Assembly: GCA_001766655.1 (NCBI GenBank)
Contig: MJCC01000010.1
Coordinates: 435,257-499,256, forward strand
From: Phytomonas francai
Taxonomy: Eukaryota > Euglenozoa > Kinetoplastea > Trypanosomatida > Trypanosomatidae
Length of the DNA: 64,000 bases
Direction: 5' to 3'
Part shown: one piece after another, positions 26,457 through 36,711 of the stretch
How positions within the stretch are numbered: the first letter of the stretch is position 1
Layout: each line of letters starts with the position of its first letter
Program-made: the position numbers and the translations under genes
Notes under the pieces: generated by a model
Databases searched by the model: none
What the model was told of the DNA's origin: nothing
Seen by the model: only the letters and a program-made list of their open reading frames with translations

Positions 26457-28766
26457 ATGATGGACACAACTCCACCGCTGATAAATAAGACAAGCTCGGT
26501 TGGCGCTTCTCCACATTCTTCTGTAGAAATGGAAGCTACAAATTTCACTGATCATTCTAATGCTATGCTTCATGCTTCAAAGGGAACCCCCAAAAAAATT
26601 AATCAGACGACGATCATGCTCCCAAACGGGAAATCTGCGGAGACGGCCGACCGTAGCGGGGAGTCAAGCCCTGTCTCTTCTTCTCTTAAGCCTATCATTC
26701 CAGGGGCAGTTCGGTATAAATACTATCGCGTTCCCACAGGTCTCAAGGAACTCCGCACGAAGCGTAAAGTCGCCATTGTCTTTGGCTATATCGGCGAGAA
26801 ATACTGCGGCCTTCAGTGGAATCATTTGCCAAACTACCCCACAATCGAGGAGGCGCTTTTGAAAGCAATGTTTGAGTGCGATTTAATCAGCTTGGAGAAC
26901 TTTTCCAGCGCGAAGGTTCAACAGCTTATCGGGTTTGAGCGGTCAAGCCGTACGGATAAGGGCGTGCATGCCTTACGGAATGTGGTTTCGGTGAATCTTA
27001 TGCTGCCCTATAGCGCCGCCTACGTTGCGGCATGGCAGCGGGGAAAAGCGGAGGCAATCCCTCTAGGCGTGAAGAATGATCCAAATCCTAATGATACGAA
27101 TGCTATTTGCAGAAATTGCGACGAAGATCGAAAATGTGAAGGGAGCCCTGATAAAGCGGAGGAGGCTGGATTGCCTTCTGCAGAGCCCCTTTCACCCTCG
27201 AAGGAAGACGTGGATAGCAACGTCGAGAAAAAGGGTATGGAGACGGCGGCAAAAGCTCTCTCTGATGAAGTCGAGAACGACGAAGATGACGATGATTTAA
27301 AATACAGCTATGATGAAGTGAAACGCCTGCTTAACATCGCTCTTCCGCCAGATATTGTAGTTTATGATGTGGTTCCGGTAACCCGAAGCTTCAACGCCTA
27401 TCTTTGTTGTGGAGGGCGGTGCTATGAGTATTATTTACCAACCTTTGCCCTCATGCCGCATGAGCTTTATGTTTCACGATATTTTCCTTCATCTTTAGCG
27501 CCTGCTTACCCTTCTGAAAACGACGCGGATTGTACTTTGTGTTTTCGCAAATACGAATCAAATAACGCGGAAAAGGACGGGGAAGAGGGAGGGAGTGGGG
27601 AATTGGTGGCTCCTAAACGGCGAGGACACTTTCCAATGAGAAAGAGCAAGCGAAGGCGTCTTGCTACGCTTACTAAGGAGCAAAAATCTCAGTCAAAGGA
27701 TGGAGAATACGAAGGGGGAAGGGAAGACGCCGATCAAGAGAAGAAGGAAGGAAATTCCAGACTGCCTGTCCCCCCAAATGATGTGATCTGTGCGGAGCCG
27801 AAGGAGGAAAACAAAGAGGTGGAGGACGAGGAAGAAGGCGAGGCTGTGGATGCTTCCAGGATGGTCGAGTCCATGATGTTTTTCCGTCGAATTCCATCCG
27901 AGATGATGCGCGAGGTCGCCGCGAAGTATCGTCTTTCGCGTGAGCATCTCCAAGTCGTGCGGGAGCTCTTCCGGCGCTATGAGGGGACCCATCCCTTCCA
28001 CTACTTCACTCCTGGCGGTCGCCGCGGGGACCCTTCCTGCTATCGTTTTATTCAACAAATCCACGTCAGCGAACCCTTCATCGTCCACCCGAAGGAAGAT
28101 CGAATCATCGAATCGCTGGCGGCGTGGACGCCTTTTCGTTTTTTTTCCCCGGATGATGGCATTGCGGATGCCTACCGTGAGAGGTGGGCGACTGCCCAAG
28201 AGAAAGAAGAAGAGGCCGAAGAAGGGGAGGAAAAAGAAAAGGAAAAGGAAGAGGAAGAGGATGTTGAATTACGACGTGTGGAGCGGCTCCGGCGGGAGGT
28301 TTTTGAGCATATCTGTTCGAACTATACCGAAGCCGGACTGGAGGTGGTTCGCATTGAGATCGTTGGGCAGAGCTTTATGCTAAATCAAATCCGAAAGATG
28401 ATCGGCGCGGTGATCGCAATCCTTGCGGCCGGGCTTCCGGCCTCCTTTTTAGAAGAAAAACTCCTTCAAAAGAGGGGGACTCAACACTACGGGATCCCGA
28501 TGGCGCCCGCGAATGGGCTGCTTTTATCCTCGCTGGAATTCAAACGCTATAACTATCGCCTTGAGCGGATTCAAAAGGGCGGGGGGAATGCAAAGAATAA
28601 GCGGCGTTTGGAGGTGGAGGAGGTTCCGACGGAGGAGGTTTCCCGACAGCGCGGGCGGACGATGGCGGTGATGCTGCGGAATGAAATGGCGAGCGATATT
28701 ATGGGGAAGTGGATGCGCTCCCTACGCTGTGTATTGCGCATGGTATGGGGGATCGAGTTGCCGTAG
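26457..28766 (+). CDS. TruA/PUS1-family tRNA pseudouridine synthase
   Basis: A 769-residue protein. The TruA fold is split by large charged inserts: KVAIVFGYIGEKYCGLQWN (~102), the catalytic motif RTDKGVHALRN with Asp167, PVTRSFNAYLCCGGRCYEYYLPTF (~305), HYFTPGGRRGD and EIVGQSFMLNQIRKMIGAVIAI (~640). The last motif points to the eukaryotic PUS1 branch, which converts uridines to pseudouridine in tRNAs and some other RNAs in the nucleus or mitochondrion. Acidic and lysine-rich inserts (~200-290, ~360-480 and ~590-615) make it much longer than yeast Pus1 (~540). The catalytic Asp and the FMLNQIRKM helix are intact, so activity is expected. Confidence 0.88.
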   Translation: MMDTTPPLINKTSSVGASPHSSVEMEATNFTDHSNAMLHASKGTPKKINQTTIMLPNGKSAETADRSGESSPVSSSLKPIIPGAVRYKYYRVPTGLKELRTKRKVAIVFGYIGEKYCGLQWNHLPNYPTIEEALLKAMFECDLISLENFSSAKVQQLIGFERSSRTDKGVHALRNVVSVNLMLPYSAAYVAAWQRGKAEAIPLGVKNDPNPNDTNAICRNCDEDRKCEGSPDKAEEAGLPSAEPLSPSKEDVDSNVEKKGMETAAKALSDEVENDEDDDDLKYSYDEVKRLLNIALPPDIVVYDVVPVTRSFNAYLCCGGRCYEYYLPTFALMPHELYVSRYFPSSLAPAYPSENDADCTLCFRKYESNNAEKDGEEGGSGELVAPKRRGHFPMRKSKRRRLATLTKEQKSQSKDGEYEGGREDADQEKKEGNSRLPVPPNDVICAEPKEENKEVEDEEEGEAVDASRMVESMMFFRRIPSEMMREVAAKYRLSREHLQVVRELFRRYEGTHPFHYFTPGGRRGDPSCYRFIQQIHVSEPFIVHPKEDRIIESLAAWTPFRFFSPDDGIADAYRERWATAQEKEEEAEEGEEKEKEKEEEEDVELRRVERLRREVFEHICSNYTEAGLEVVRIEIVGQSFMLNQIRKMIGAVIAILAAGLPASFLEEKLLQKRGTQHYGIPMAPANGLLLSSLEFKRYNYRLERIQKGGGNAKNKRRLEVEEVPTEEVSRQRGRTMAVMLRNEMASDIMGKWMRSLRCVLRMVWGIELP

Positions 28767-29300
28767 GCAAATAATTGGGATGAATCCCTTCTTTTGATCC
28801 TGCTAAGATTACTATGGCTTTCAGTACCATTTTGATAAGCGCTAATTGATAGTAAGGTTTGGGTAGGGCTTGTATCAGCCTATAAAACGAGTAAATAATT
28901 AACTAAATTTCACGATTAGAGATTCCGTCTATTTATGTGCTTTCAAATGAAATCATGGGTTTATTTTTTCCATGAATTTTCTCATTTCCATTCTCTTATC
29001 TTTCCCCATTCCCCCCCCCCCCTTACATAATTTCATTCCGAATTTCCATTGTAGCTATCACGTGTTACCTTTTTTTAAAAAGGTAACATCGTTTTTCTCA
29101 AAAAATCCCGATACTAGTAATTTCCAGTCAAGTGGTAGCCTCCTTGTCTTTTTCTAGATTAGCTTCATCCAATCTGTGTTTTGCGATTTTTTCCGTCCTT
29201 TCTAGAAAAATTCTAGCATCCTTCCCTTCTCCTCCTCCTCCGGCCCACCTTGTACAGGTGGTAGCTTTCTAGTCCGTTGTCCTCCCTCGCTTTCCGCCCC
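28767..29300. other. Intergenic spacer with hairpin
   Basis: AT-rich, with a C run at 29011-29022, a perfect 12-bp-stem hairpin (listed separately) and pyrimidine-rich DNA before the next ATG. No gene is seen. Confidence 0.5.
29063..29088 (+). repeat. Perfect inverted repeat (12-bp stem, 2-nt centre)
   Basis: TGTTACCTTTTT (29063-29074), then TT, then its exact reverse complement (29077-29088). It lies between the TruA-family and START genes. Confidence 0.92.
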
Positions 29301-30323
29301 ATGCTGCGCGCCGTCTCCTCGGTGGGCAAGGCTGCGTACCAGGCGGCCTCGCTGACGGGCCTCACGGCCGGGAAGGAGCAGCCGCCGTACCCCTGCGCGC
29401 TCCCCCTGCAGGTCATCCACGGGCCCGACGACCACGCGAACTTCCGCCGGGTCGCCGACGCCATCTTCGACGCGGCGCTGGACCTCTTCGAGGGGCCGGA
29501 CCACGACTGGCGCCCGGTCGCCTTCCAGGACCCCGACGGCGCCGACCTCCTGCTCTTCACGAAGCCCCACATCGGGCAGTACAACTTCGCCAAGGCGACC
29601 ATGACGTTCCGCGGGGCGACGCCGGCGCTCTTCCTGGAGGCCGTCCACGGCGGCGACCTCGCGCGGCGCCGCGCGTTCAGCTCGGAGCTGGTCGCCTTCA
29701 GCATCCTCGCGGAGCCCGGGCCCGGGATGAACGTGCAGTACCACGAGTACCGCGCCCCCCCCCCTGTCAGCAACCGCCACCTCGTCTACCTTGTCGAGCA
29801 GCGTCAGGTCCGGGGGCCCGGGAGGGCGGGAACGGGGGCCTCCGCAGCCACCGCGGGTTCTGTCACAGAAGCGGCGGCGGTGACCTCGTACATCTACGGC
29901 TGCTCCATCCACTACGCGCCGCTGCGGAAGACGGGGACGGGGACGGTGGTCTCGCTCTGCCTCTGGGCCTGGGCCCTCACCCCGGACGGCCCCGACACCC
30001 GCGCGACCTACGCGAGCTGCCTCAGCCCGAACGGGTGGGTGCCGACGTTCATCGTGAACTGGATGAAGGGCGCGATCGCGCGCGAGCTCGTCGCGATCCG
30101 GCGCTTCCTCTACCAGCAGCGCCCGGAGCCCGGGGCGGGGCGCACGATCGCGGGGGCAGCGGCGGGGAACGCCGACGATGACCTCAGCGCCGCCCGGATA
30201 GACAATCGCGCGGACGACGACGACGACGACGAGGAGGCGTTCCAAGTCAGGAATGTCCCCCTCCAGGAAGAACCATTCCTCTGGAGAGATTTAGAGGAAA
30301 GCGAAGAGCTGCTATTCTTTTAG
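29301..30323 (+). CDS. START-domain protein
   Basis: A 340-residue protein. Residues ~35-275 have a START-type lipid-binding pattern: ATPALFLEAVHGGDLARRRAF, MNVQYHEYRAPPPVSNRHLVYL and, later, a long C-terminal helix (GWVPTFIVNWMKGAIARELV) that would close the lipid pocket. START domains bind sterols, phospholipids or ceramide and move them between membranes. The ligand cannot be told from the sequence. A poly-Asp/Glu tail (DDDDDDEEA...) follows. The ATG at 29301 was chosen; the frame is open further up only from TTG. Codon use is almost all G/C-ending. No transmembrane segment is seen. Confidence 0.78.
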   Translation: MLRAVSSVGKAAYQAASLTGLTAGKEQPPYPCALPLQVIHGPDDHANFRRVADAIFDAALDLFEGPDHDWRPVAFQDPDGADLLLFTKPHIGQYNFAKATMTFRGATPALFLEAVHGGDLARRRAFSSELVAFSILAEPGPGMNVQYHEYRAPPPVSNRHLVYLVEQRQVRGPGRAGTGASAATAGSVTEAAAVTSYIYGCSIHYAPLRKTGTGTVVSLCLWAWALTPDGPDTRATYASCLSPNGWVPTFIVNWMKGAIARELVAIRRFLYQQRPEPGAGRTIAGAAAGNADDDLSAARIDNRADDDDDDEEAFQVRNVPLQEEPFLWRDLEESEELLFF

Positions 30324-30365
30324 GGGGCAATCGTACGGATGTGGGTGGTAAACGTAGGAATATCT

Positions 30366-30413
<48 letters not shown>

Positions 30414-31473
30414 CTTTTGGACTCAGGCGAACGCCTTTAAAAAAAAATTAGAGCGTTTTTTTCCGCCATTAAATTTGTTGCTTTCTCAGTGAGATACATA
30501 TAAACACACATGTACCGCGTGCATCTTTTTTTTTAGTACCATAACTCTTTAAACCTAGATGCCGTTCTATCCTTGAATTTTCATCGAAAGAGATATTATA
30601 TGCTATTATACACCAACATTAGACAAAGGATTCTATTTATATGGGTATTAGTAAAAAATTCATGGCTGTATGTTGTAACTTAAAAAGAACCATGCTTTCA
30701 TTCAGTAACTTGTATATTTTGCGTGTTGCGCATAATTTATCTATACATTTTTGTATAACTTCGTAACAATTTTACCCACACCTTCCATTTTATAAGCTAA
30801 GACTGCATGAATAACTAATGCGACCTTAACAGATCCTTCTATGTACATAGTTTGTGGTATATCATAGGTTAAAAAAGGACAGCATTATATCGGTCCAATG
30901 TGGTCAAAAAATGCAAATAAGTTTAGTGGAAAGCAAAATGCCACTGGTGTCTTTGGATGTAAAAGTAGTAGTGATAATATTTAAATCGGGTATTCACTTG
31001 CTACCACAACCTTAGATCTGCTGTATTTTGTTGTCGTTCTTTATCAATATTAACTTTTTTTTTTGTATTCCATTACTGTTATTGTTAAGGTTGTGAATTT
31101 TTTGAATCTGAGATGCATTTGGTAGTGGTATTTTTTGGGAGACTTCGATTGTTTTGTTCAGTTATTTGCTCACTTTTTTTGTGTGTATATCATTTACTAC
31201 CTTCACTTTTTCTTGGTCCACATTAGTAATGGGCTCCCTGAATTCAACTATTCGACTCTGCATACGTTTCGAATATATTAATTTCTATGCTATGCACGAA
31301 GGTAAAAGTAATCCATCCACGGCTTCTGATTTCCCTTTTCAATATACAAACTGATAATAATAGGCTACCACGTAAAGGCAGCACATCAGTCTTCTACTTT
31401 CTTTTTAAGCTATTCTAAGAACCCCTTTTCTCCTTATCTTTTTTAAAGAAGAGGAGGGGGGGGAGGGAAGGAG
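30324..31473. other. 1.15-kb AT-rich spacer
   Basis: Contains the (TATATC)/(TA) microsatellite at 30361-30412 and purine-rich DNA just before the DHS ATG. No gene is supported; short frames (for example 31154-31354) lack ATG or any family resemblance. Confidence 0.5.
30361..30412. repeat. TATATC/TA microsatellite
   Basis: Four TATATC-type units run into a TA run of about 28 bases. Confidence 0.95.
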
Positions 31474-33180
31474 ATGGCAGATATTGCAAAGGAAGCTGTA
31501 TTCGCGTCTTCAAAACACGCTGTGGGTTCTCTTGAAAATCTCGAAAGCGTCGTTGGGCCTTCAGTGGATTTTAGCGATGCGGCTTACATTCTCTCGCATT
31601 ACAAAACCCTCGGCTTTCAGGCGACGCATTTTGCCCAAGCCTGCGCGATTACGCGACGGATGTTTGAGCCCCAGCCCTCCTCGAGAAACTATTTGATTAA
31701 AGATGGCGAATTCGTCGAGGCTTGTATTGATCCTCCCGCCCCTCCTCCAGGGGAGGAGGAGGAGAAGGAGGGAAAAAATCCCTCTCAAGCTCAATCGTTA
31801 GCACTATCAGCTGAGATTCGTTTTTTCCCTAAAGTTTTTTTAGGAATGACTGCGAATTTGCTCGGAACGGGGTGCCGTGAGGCCTTGCGTTTCCTCCTGC
31901 AAGAAGGCATTAAACCGCGCGTGATGGACGGTAAACCTGTGGGATGCTCAGAGGAAATATTGCAGAATAGTACGGTTAATTTTGAATCACTCCGGCAAAT
32001 AACGTATCGAGAGCTCACAACCAGCGCGCGCGATGATAGAGATGGAGAAAGTATCAAAGGAACGAAGGGAAGAACCCTGAAAGGGGATGAAAGGGCTGAT
32101 GACTCTTATCACATTGTCTCTTCTCCTTCTGCAGAGCAGCCATTGAATTATAGCTTTCTCTCCGCGCTCGTTGTGAGTGGTGGTGGGATGGAGCACGATC
32201 TACGCCGCTCGTGTGAGGTTTACCACATCACGAACTACGCTAGCGAGGAAGGGATAAAAAAACGAAACCCAACAAAAGGGGAAGGGGATCGAAGTAGAGA
32301 CGCGACGAGTTCCCGCGGGAGATTTGGAAACGTCGTTTACGGCGTGACGCCGTTGAATGAAAAGGATCAAAGCCTGAAAAGAGATTTTCCTCAGGGACGA
32401 GAGGCCTCACTTTTTGACGTGCTTATGCGAAAGCTCATCGCGGCGCTGCTCAGACGTCAGGAAAGGCTACAAAATGAAATGAATAGTAATAATAACCACT
32501 GCGCGATCGCTCCGAGCGAGTTGTGGGCGCTTGCAGGGCTCTGGTTGGAGGATCTCATGGAGGACGCCCTCTTGGAAGTTTCTAAAATAAAAATATCAAC
32601 AAAGAAAATGGAAGAAGAGGTGGAAACTAAGAGTGCTTCTGAGTTACGTAATGCCATCCGTGAGGAGGCCTTACGTCGTGCACGCAGCACGGTATTATAC
32701 TGGGCGGCCCTACAGGAGGTCCCTATTTTCTCGCCTTCCCTTTCCGATGGCGATATTATCGATTATATTCTCCCTATGAAGAATACTAATACTACTGATA
32801 CTGCAAATCCCTGCTCTACGCTACTTAAGGTAGACCTCGTGCGAGATCTTTGTCGGATTAATCGGATGTGCATGTTCAGCAAGTGCACAGGGATGATCAT
32901 CTGCGGTGGGGGCCTGGTAAAGCATCATATTGCGAACGCAAATTTAATGCGGAATGGCGCCGATTACGCCGTTTTGATGAGCAATTCGCAGGAATTCGAT
33001 GGCTCCGACGCCGGCGCGCGGCCCGACGAGGCCGTTTCATGGGGGAAAATCCGCATCGATGGGAAAAGCGCGAAGGTCTACGGTGAGGTCACCACCATCT
33101 TCCCACTGTTTGTGGCCGAGGTCTTCCTGCCGCTCGTTCGATCAACAAAAGAAAAGAAATTAGATAGAAAAGAACAATAA
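31474..33180 (+). CDS. Deoxyhypusine synthase, catalytic-type subunit
   Basis: A 568-residue protein. DHS motifs are in order: VVSGGGMEHDLRR (~230), EVPIFSPSLSDGDIIDY (~413), MIICGGGLVKHHIANANLMRNGADYAVL, then EFDGSDAGARPDEAVSWGKI with the intermediate-forming Lys525. DHS uses NAD and spermidine to convert a lysine of eIF5A to deoxyhypusine. Trypanosomes use a heterotetramer of a catalytic subunit and an inactive paralogue; retention of the Lys argues that this is the catalytic one. Inserts near ~75-100, ~180-205 and ~250-300 explain the length (human enzyme ~370 residues). The paralogue is not in the window. Confidence 0.9.
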   Translation: MADIAKEAVFASSKHAVGSLENLESVVGPSVDFSDAAYILSHYKTLGFQATHFAQACAITRRMFEPQPSSRNYLIKDGEFVEACIDPPAPPPGEEEEKEGKNPSQAQSLALSAEIRFFPKVFLGMTANLLGTGCREALRFLLQEGIKPRVMDGKPVGCSEEILQNSTVNFESLRQITYRELTTSARDDRDGESIKGTKGRTLKGDERADDSYHIVSSPSAEQPLNYSFLSALVVSGGGMEHDLRRSCEVYHITNYASEEGIKKRNPTKGEGDRSRDATSSRGRFGNVVYGVTPLNEKDQSLKRDFPQGREASLFDVLMRKLIAALLRRQERLQNEMNSNNNHCAIAPSELWALAGLWLEDLMEDALLEVSKIKISTKKMEEEVETKSASELRNAIREEALRRARSTVLYWAALQEVPIFSPSLSDGDIIDYILPMKNTNTTDTANPCSTLLKVDLVRDLCRINRMCMFSKCTGMIICGGGLVKHHIANANLMRNGADYAVLMSNSQEFDGSDAGARPDEAVSWGKIRIDGKSAKVYGEVTTIFPLFVAEVFLPLVRSTKEKKLDRKEQ

Positions 33181-33560
33181 GAAACGGAAAGGGGAAAGAG
33201 TGTAGGAAAGCTGTTGAATGACTAGTGGCAAGCTTGGAAACATATATATAAATATATATATGTGGCCTCGAGCAGAGAGTGAGGAACGGAGGTTGTAGGG
33301 CTGGTCTCCATTTCCATTGGTATCATTTTATTTCCCTGACTCTATTTGAAAATTCAACTATAATTTGCTGCTTTTTTCTTTGGGTGTGTGGTATAAATAA
33401 TTAGCATTTGTCATACCCGAGTGGAAGGCTTATGCTACAATTGTACTAATGGCGCTAAAATAACTTCAAGTCTGTACAGCTCAATTATGAAGTGTACTGA
33501 TCTATTTTCCCAAAAAGAATATGTATATAGCTCACCCCCCTGGTGATTATAGCTTTTTTA
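33181..33560. other. Intergenic spacer
   Basis: Holds a TA-rich inverted repeat at 33241-33262 and an acceptor-like pyrimidine stretch around 33531-33551. No gene is seen. Confidence 0.5.
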
Positions 33561-36230
33561 ATGCGTTCTGTGCTTTGCGCTATTATAGCGTCCTCTTCTA
33601 GTTCAGCCATTGTACTAGTTCTTATTATAATTTTTAAAGGTATAGCAAAGGCAATCAATGGGAATCTATCAATAACGTGGAAGAATATTATGTACTTGCT
33701 ATACGCCTTTATCGATATTTTAGGTACCCTTCAATTCGACAGCCTCCTTTTCAACATTCTTTTCGTGACATTATTACCATACGCGATTCGTGTAGTGTCC
33801 AGATATTTTTCGGAGTGGTGGCCTATCGTACTGCATCGTGCATTCGTAAATAGGGTTTTTTATCGTGAAGCCGCAGGGGCTCAGGTGGAGTGCGACCGAC
33901 GTTCCGCGGATATTAATTACCTGGTTGATAACGAGACTTTGGTTAATATAGTTCTTGCCTATCTCGGGTACTTGGCAAATTTAGCGACCTTAGGCAAAGC
34001 TCCAGGAAATTTGAGCGATGGAAATGGATTAGAAAGTGATGTCAAGGTGCAAAGTTCTGATTTCGATAAGAAATATGAACCCAAAGAAGCGCGTCGAAAA
34101 GAAGAGGAGGAGGATTTAGAGGGGATCGGTTCTCTTCCTTATGTGCTCCCGGGGCTCCCAAATCTTCGCTACGCTGCTTTTGAATACGCGCCCATCACCC
34201 AGCATTTCTTTGGAGCCGACTTTAATCCTACAAGCTCTGTTGAGGGTTTAAAAGTTAAAACTGACGGCGCAGCATTAGCTTCTCATTTAGCTAAACATTA
34301 TCGCCTTTCGTTAGTTCCCGCACAAGATCGCGCTCTGGAAGTGGAGCCGGGTCTTTTCATTCGCTATATGCACACGATGCGGGAACCGACGAATGAAACC
34401 ATCAAAAAAGAAGATAACAACGATTCTCATCTGGGGAGGAGGGGTGAGAATGGTAAACTCTCACAAGACGCCTCGGAAAGAATCCTCATGGGGGATTTGC
34501 TCGATAAGATGAATTTGGATGGACCTCGCGACGAAAATCAAGGCGTTCTGGAAATGGGAAGCGACAACAACGAGAATATGTTTTTTAGGGGAGAATTTCG
34601 TAACAACGGCGATGATGAGGATGGCTCTGATGACGAAGCTTCCAATACTACCATAAAAGATCATAATATGCGTGCTCAGGGGAAAGAGGGGGATATACCA
34701 CGGCAGATCGTGCTTTACTGCCGTGACCTTGTCGGTCTGAAGGAATCGAGGGATTACCTCCGTGCGTTTCGGCGGCGATTGCAAATGGGATTGGAGGGCG
34801 TTATAGGGCAGGACATCATGGAAAAGGATGAACTTGTCAATCCTCTGGCGTCGCACAATCGTATAAATTCCTTTCTACGGCGTGCGAAGCTGTGGTATCG
34901 AAACGAAGTCTTGCATCCAAGGCGAAGAGCACTTTTTCTTGCGTATCCCGTCCTTACAAAAGAGAATTTCAAGCCTTCCGATGAAGAGGATCTAGAAGAA
35001 AGTCATGCGAGTAGTAATCATAACGGTAGTAACGTGATGGCGCTGCCGAGATTCAGTATCCGTCGGTACCCTCTCCCCTCGGAAGGGACGCCGGGAAAGA
35101 CCTTCCGCTCGCTTTTTTTCTCTCAAAAAAAGGATGTTTTGCGCGTTTTGGACGATTTCAAAGGGCAATCCGGCCGATTTGGTGTTCCCGGTGCGCCGCA
35201 GCATCTTAACTTTCTCGTTTACGGCCCCCCAGGGACGGGCAAGACCTCTTTGGTGAAGGCGATCGCGCGTTATTTAGGCCGGCATATCGTCATTCTTCGC
35301 CTGGGCCATCTTCGGACGGTGTTGTCGTTGAAAACGTGGATGGATCGCCTCGTCGTAGGCTGCAGTGGGGAGGTCAACCACTCCTATTACGAGTCCTCGG
35401 AGATCTCGAACAAGGATTCCATCGGGTACTCCTCCGAGAACTTCATCACCCTCGAGCCGCGGGAGGTAATTTATCTCGTGGAGGATGCGGATGCGATGGA
35501 TGCGGCGAGCCATTTTATTCAACGTAATGAACGGCGTGGTAATTCACCGCCTTCACCTCCTCATACGCAGAGAAACGCCATAAAAGAGAGCCCGCTGAAG
35601 GGCTTGAAAAGATGCGAAAATGAGAGTGAGAAAAGGGGCGATTTAACGGCTCTGAGAAAAGACACATCTTTTGATGATACGGTGTCTAATTGTCGTGATG
35701 TGGAGAAGGATGAAAAGAGTAACCATTTTACACGCGCAGCCATGGAGGAGGAGGAGGAGGAGGAAGGCTACTATAATGTTCCCAATTATAGTGGTAGTTC
35801 ACTGAATACGAATACGGTGTTGAGCGTTTTGAACGGCGTATCGACGCCGCCAGGGAGGGTGGTGGTGATCACGACGAATTACCCTGAACGGCTGGATTCG
35901 CGTTTACTCCGATCAGGGGTGATTACGCAGAAAATTCCAATGGAGGGATTAAACTTTGAGGAGTCTGTAGAGATGATTCAATATTATTTTTCGAAGGAAA
36001 TGCTAACAGAGCAGGAGGTTGCGTTGATTCGCACCGCTTTGCAGGGGTTCTTTGGGCGGGAACGCAGAGCTAACCTGGAAAGGGGCAATGGCAAGGATAA
36101 TACGAAGGTAGCAGAGAATCGTATCAATCCCTCGTATCTTGAGCAGATCTGCGCGGAGTGCGTCTCAGTGTCGGAGCTGGTTGAGTGTTTGGAATCGGGT
36201 CGAATTGACTTCTTTGATCACTTATTTTGA
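33561..36230 (+). CDS. BCS1-like mitochondrial AAA ATPase
   Basis: An 889-residue protein with a hydrophobic N-terminus (~1-25) and a second hydrophobic stretch near 60-80. A BCS1-type middle region (LPRFSIRRYPLPSEG..., VLRVLDDFKGQSGRFGVPG) leads to an AAA module: Walker A GPPGTGKTS with Lys561, Walker B VIYLVEDADAM (~638), and the sensor segment VVVITTNYPERLDSRLLRSG. BCS1 sits in the mitochondrial inner membrane and moves the folded Rieske iron-sulfur protein during complex III assembly. It is twice the usual ~420-450 residues, because of acidic inserts (~150-190, ~270-380) and a ~95-residue insert after Walker B. The start is uncertain: ATG at 33561 is the first in frame. Other BCS1-related AAA proteins remain possible. 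Confidence 0.78.
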   Translation: MRSVLCAIIASSSSSAIVLVLIIIFKGIAKAINGNLSITWKNIMYLLYAFIDILGTLQFDSLLFNILFVTLLPYAIRVVSRYFSEWWPIVLHRAFVNRVFYREAAGAQVECDRRSADINYLVDNETLVNIVLAYLGYLANLATLGKAPGNLSDGNGLESDVKVQSSDFDKKYEPKEARRKEEEEDLEGIGSLPYVLPGLPNLRYAAFEYAPITQHFFGADFNPTSSVEGLKVKTDGAALASHLAKHYRLSLVPAQDRALEVEPGLFIRYMHTMREPTNETIKKEDNNDSHLGRRGENGKLSQDASERILMGDLLDKMNLDGPRDENQGVLEMGSDNNENMFFRGEFRNNGDDEDGSDDEASNTTIKDHNMRAQGKEGDIPRQIVLYCRDLVGLKESRDYLRAFRRRLQMGLEGVIGQDIMEKDELVNPLASHNRINSFLRRAKLWYRNEVLHPRRRALFLAYPVLTKENFKPSDEEDLEESHASSNHNGSNVMALPRFSIRRYPLPSEGTPGKTFRSLFFSQKKDVLRVLDDFKGQSGRFGVPGAPQHLNFLVYGPPGTGKTSLVKAIARYLGRHIVILRLGHLRTVLSLKTWMDRLVVGCSGEVNHSYYESSEISNKDSIGYSSENFITLEPREVIYLVEDADAMDAASHFIQRNERRGNSPPSPPHTQRNAIKESPLKGLKRCENESEKRGDLTALRKDTSFDDTVSNCRDVEKDEKSNHFTRAAMEEEEEEEGYYNVPNYSGSSLNTNTVLSVLNGVSTPPGRVVVITTNYPERLDSRLLRSGVITQKIPMEGLNFEESVEMIQYYFSKEMLTEQEVALIRTALQGFFGRERRANLERGNGKDNTKVAENRINPSYLEQICAECVSVSELVECLESGRIDFFDHLF

Positions 36231-36711
36231 ATGAATGGATAAATGTATAAATAATAAAAAAGGAAGAAATGTACATTTCTTACTTCCATCTTATTCCCTT
36301 TGCTTTTTTTTTACGCTTGCAAATGTGGTGTTTATGCCTCTCGGTGACCTATATATGGAGATATTTTGTTCATCCCTATGTGGCTACAATGTCTGCTTTA
36401 GTGAGACTGTTTTATTTACCCGTCTCTATTATTATTATTATTATTATTTCCATACAATTTCATTTCACATTAGACGCCGAGAATGACGCAGTGTTGAGAT
36501 AAATAAAGATGGAAACCTCTTAGATATTACTCTTACTGTGCCCCGACGTGTTTCTCTTCTTTTTTTTTTAAAAAGATTCTCCAAGGTTTTACGACTTCTA
36601 AGTTTATTTTCCACTTGTCTCCGAAGAAAGAACGAAAAAAAAAATAACCCTAAACACAGCTCTCTAACTGTTAAATTTACCTTTTTAGTTTCCGGGGTTT
36701 AAGCAGGAAGA
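36231..36711. other. Intergenic spacer
   Basis: Holds an 18-bp perfect palindrome (36264-36281), an ATT microsatellite (36427-36451) and, near the 3' end, acceptor-like AGs at 36687-36688 and 36705-36706. No gene is seen. Confidence 0.5.

Noticed and set aside
36235..36486. ATG-started frame right after the BCS1-like stop
   Set aside because: It runs through a palindrome and an ATT microsatellite (poly-Tyr product), so it is very unlikely to be coding.
36640..36660. TAACCCTAA telomere-like match upstream of eIF5
   Set aside because: Too short to be meaningful; shows that such matches arise by chance in this window.
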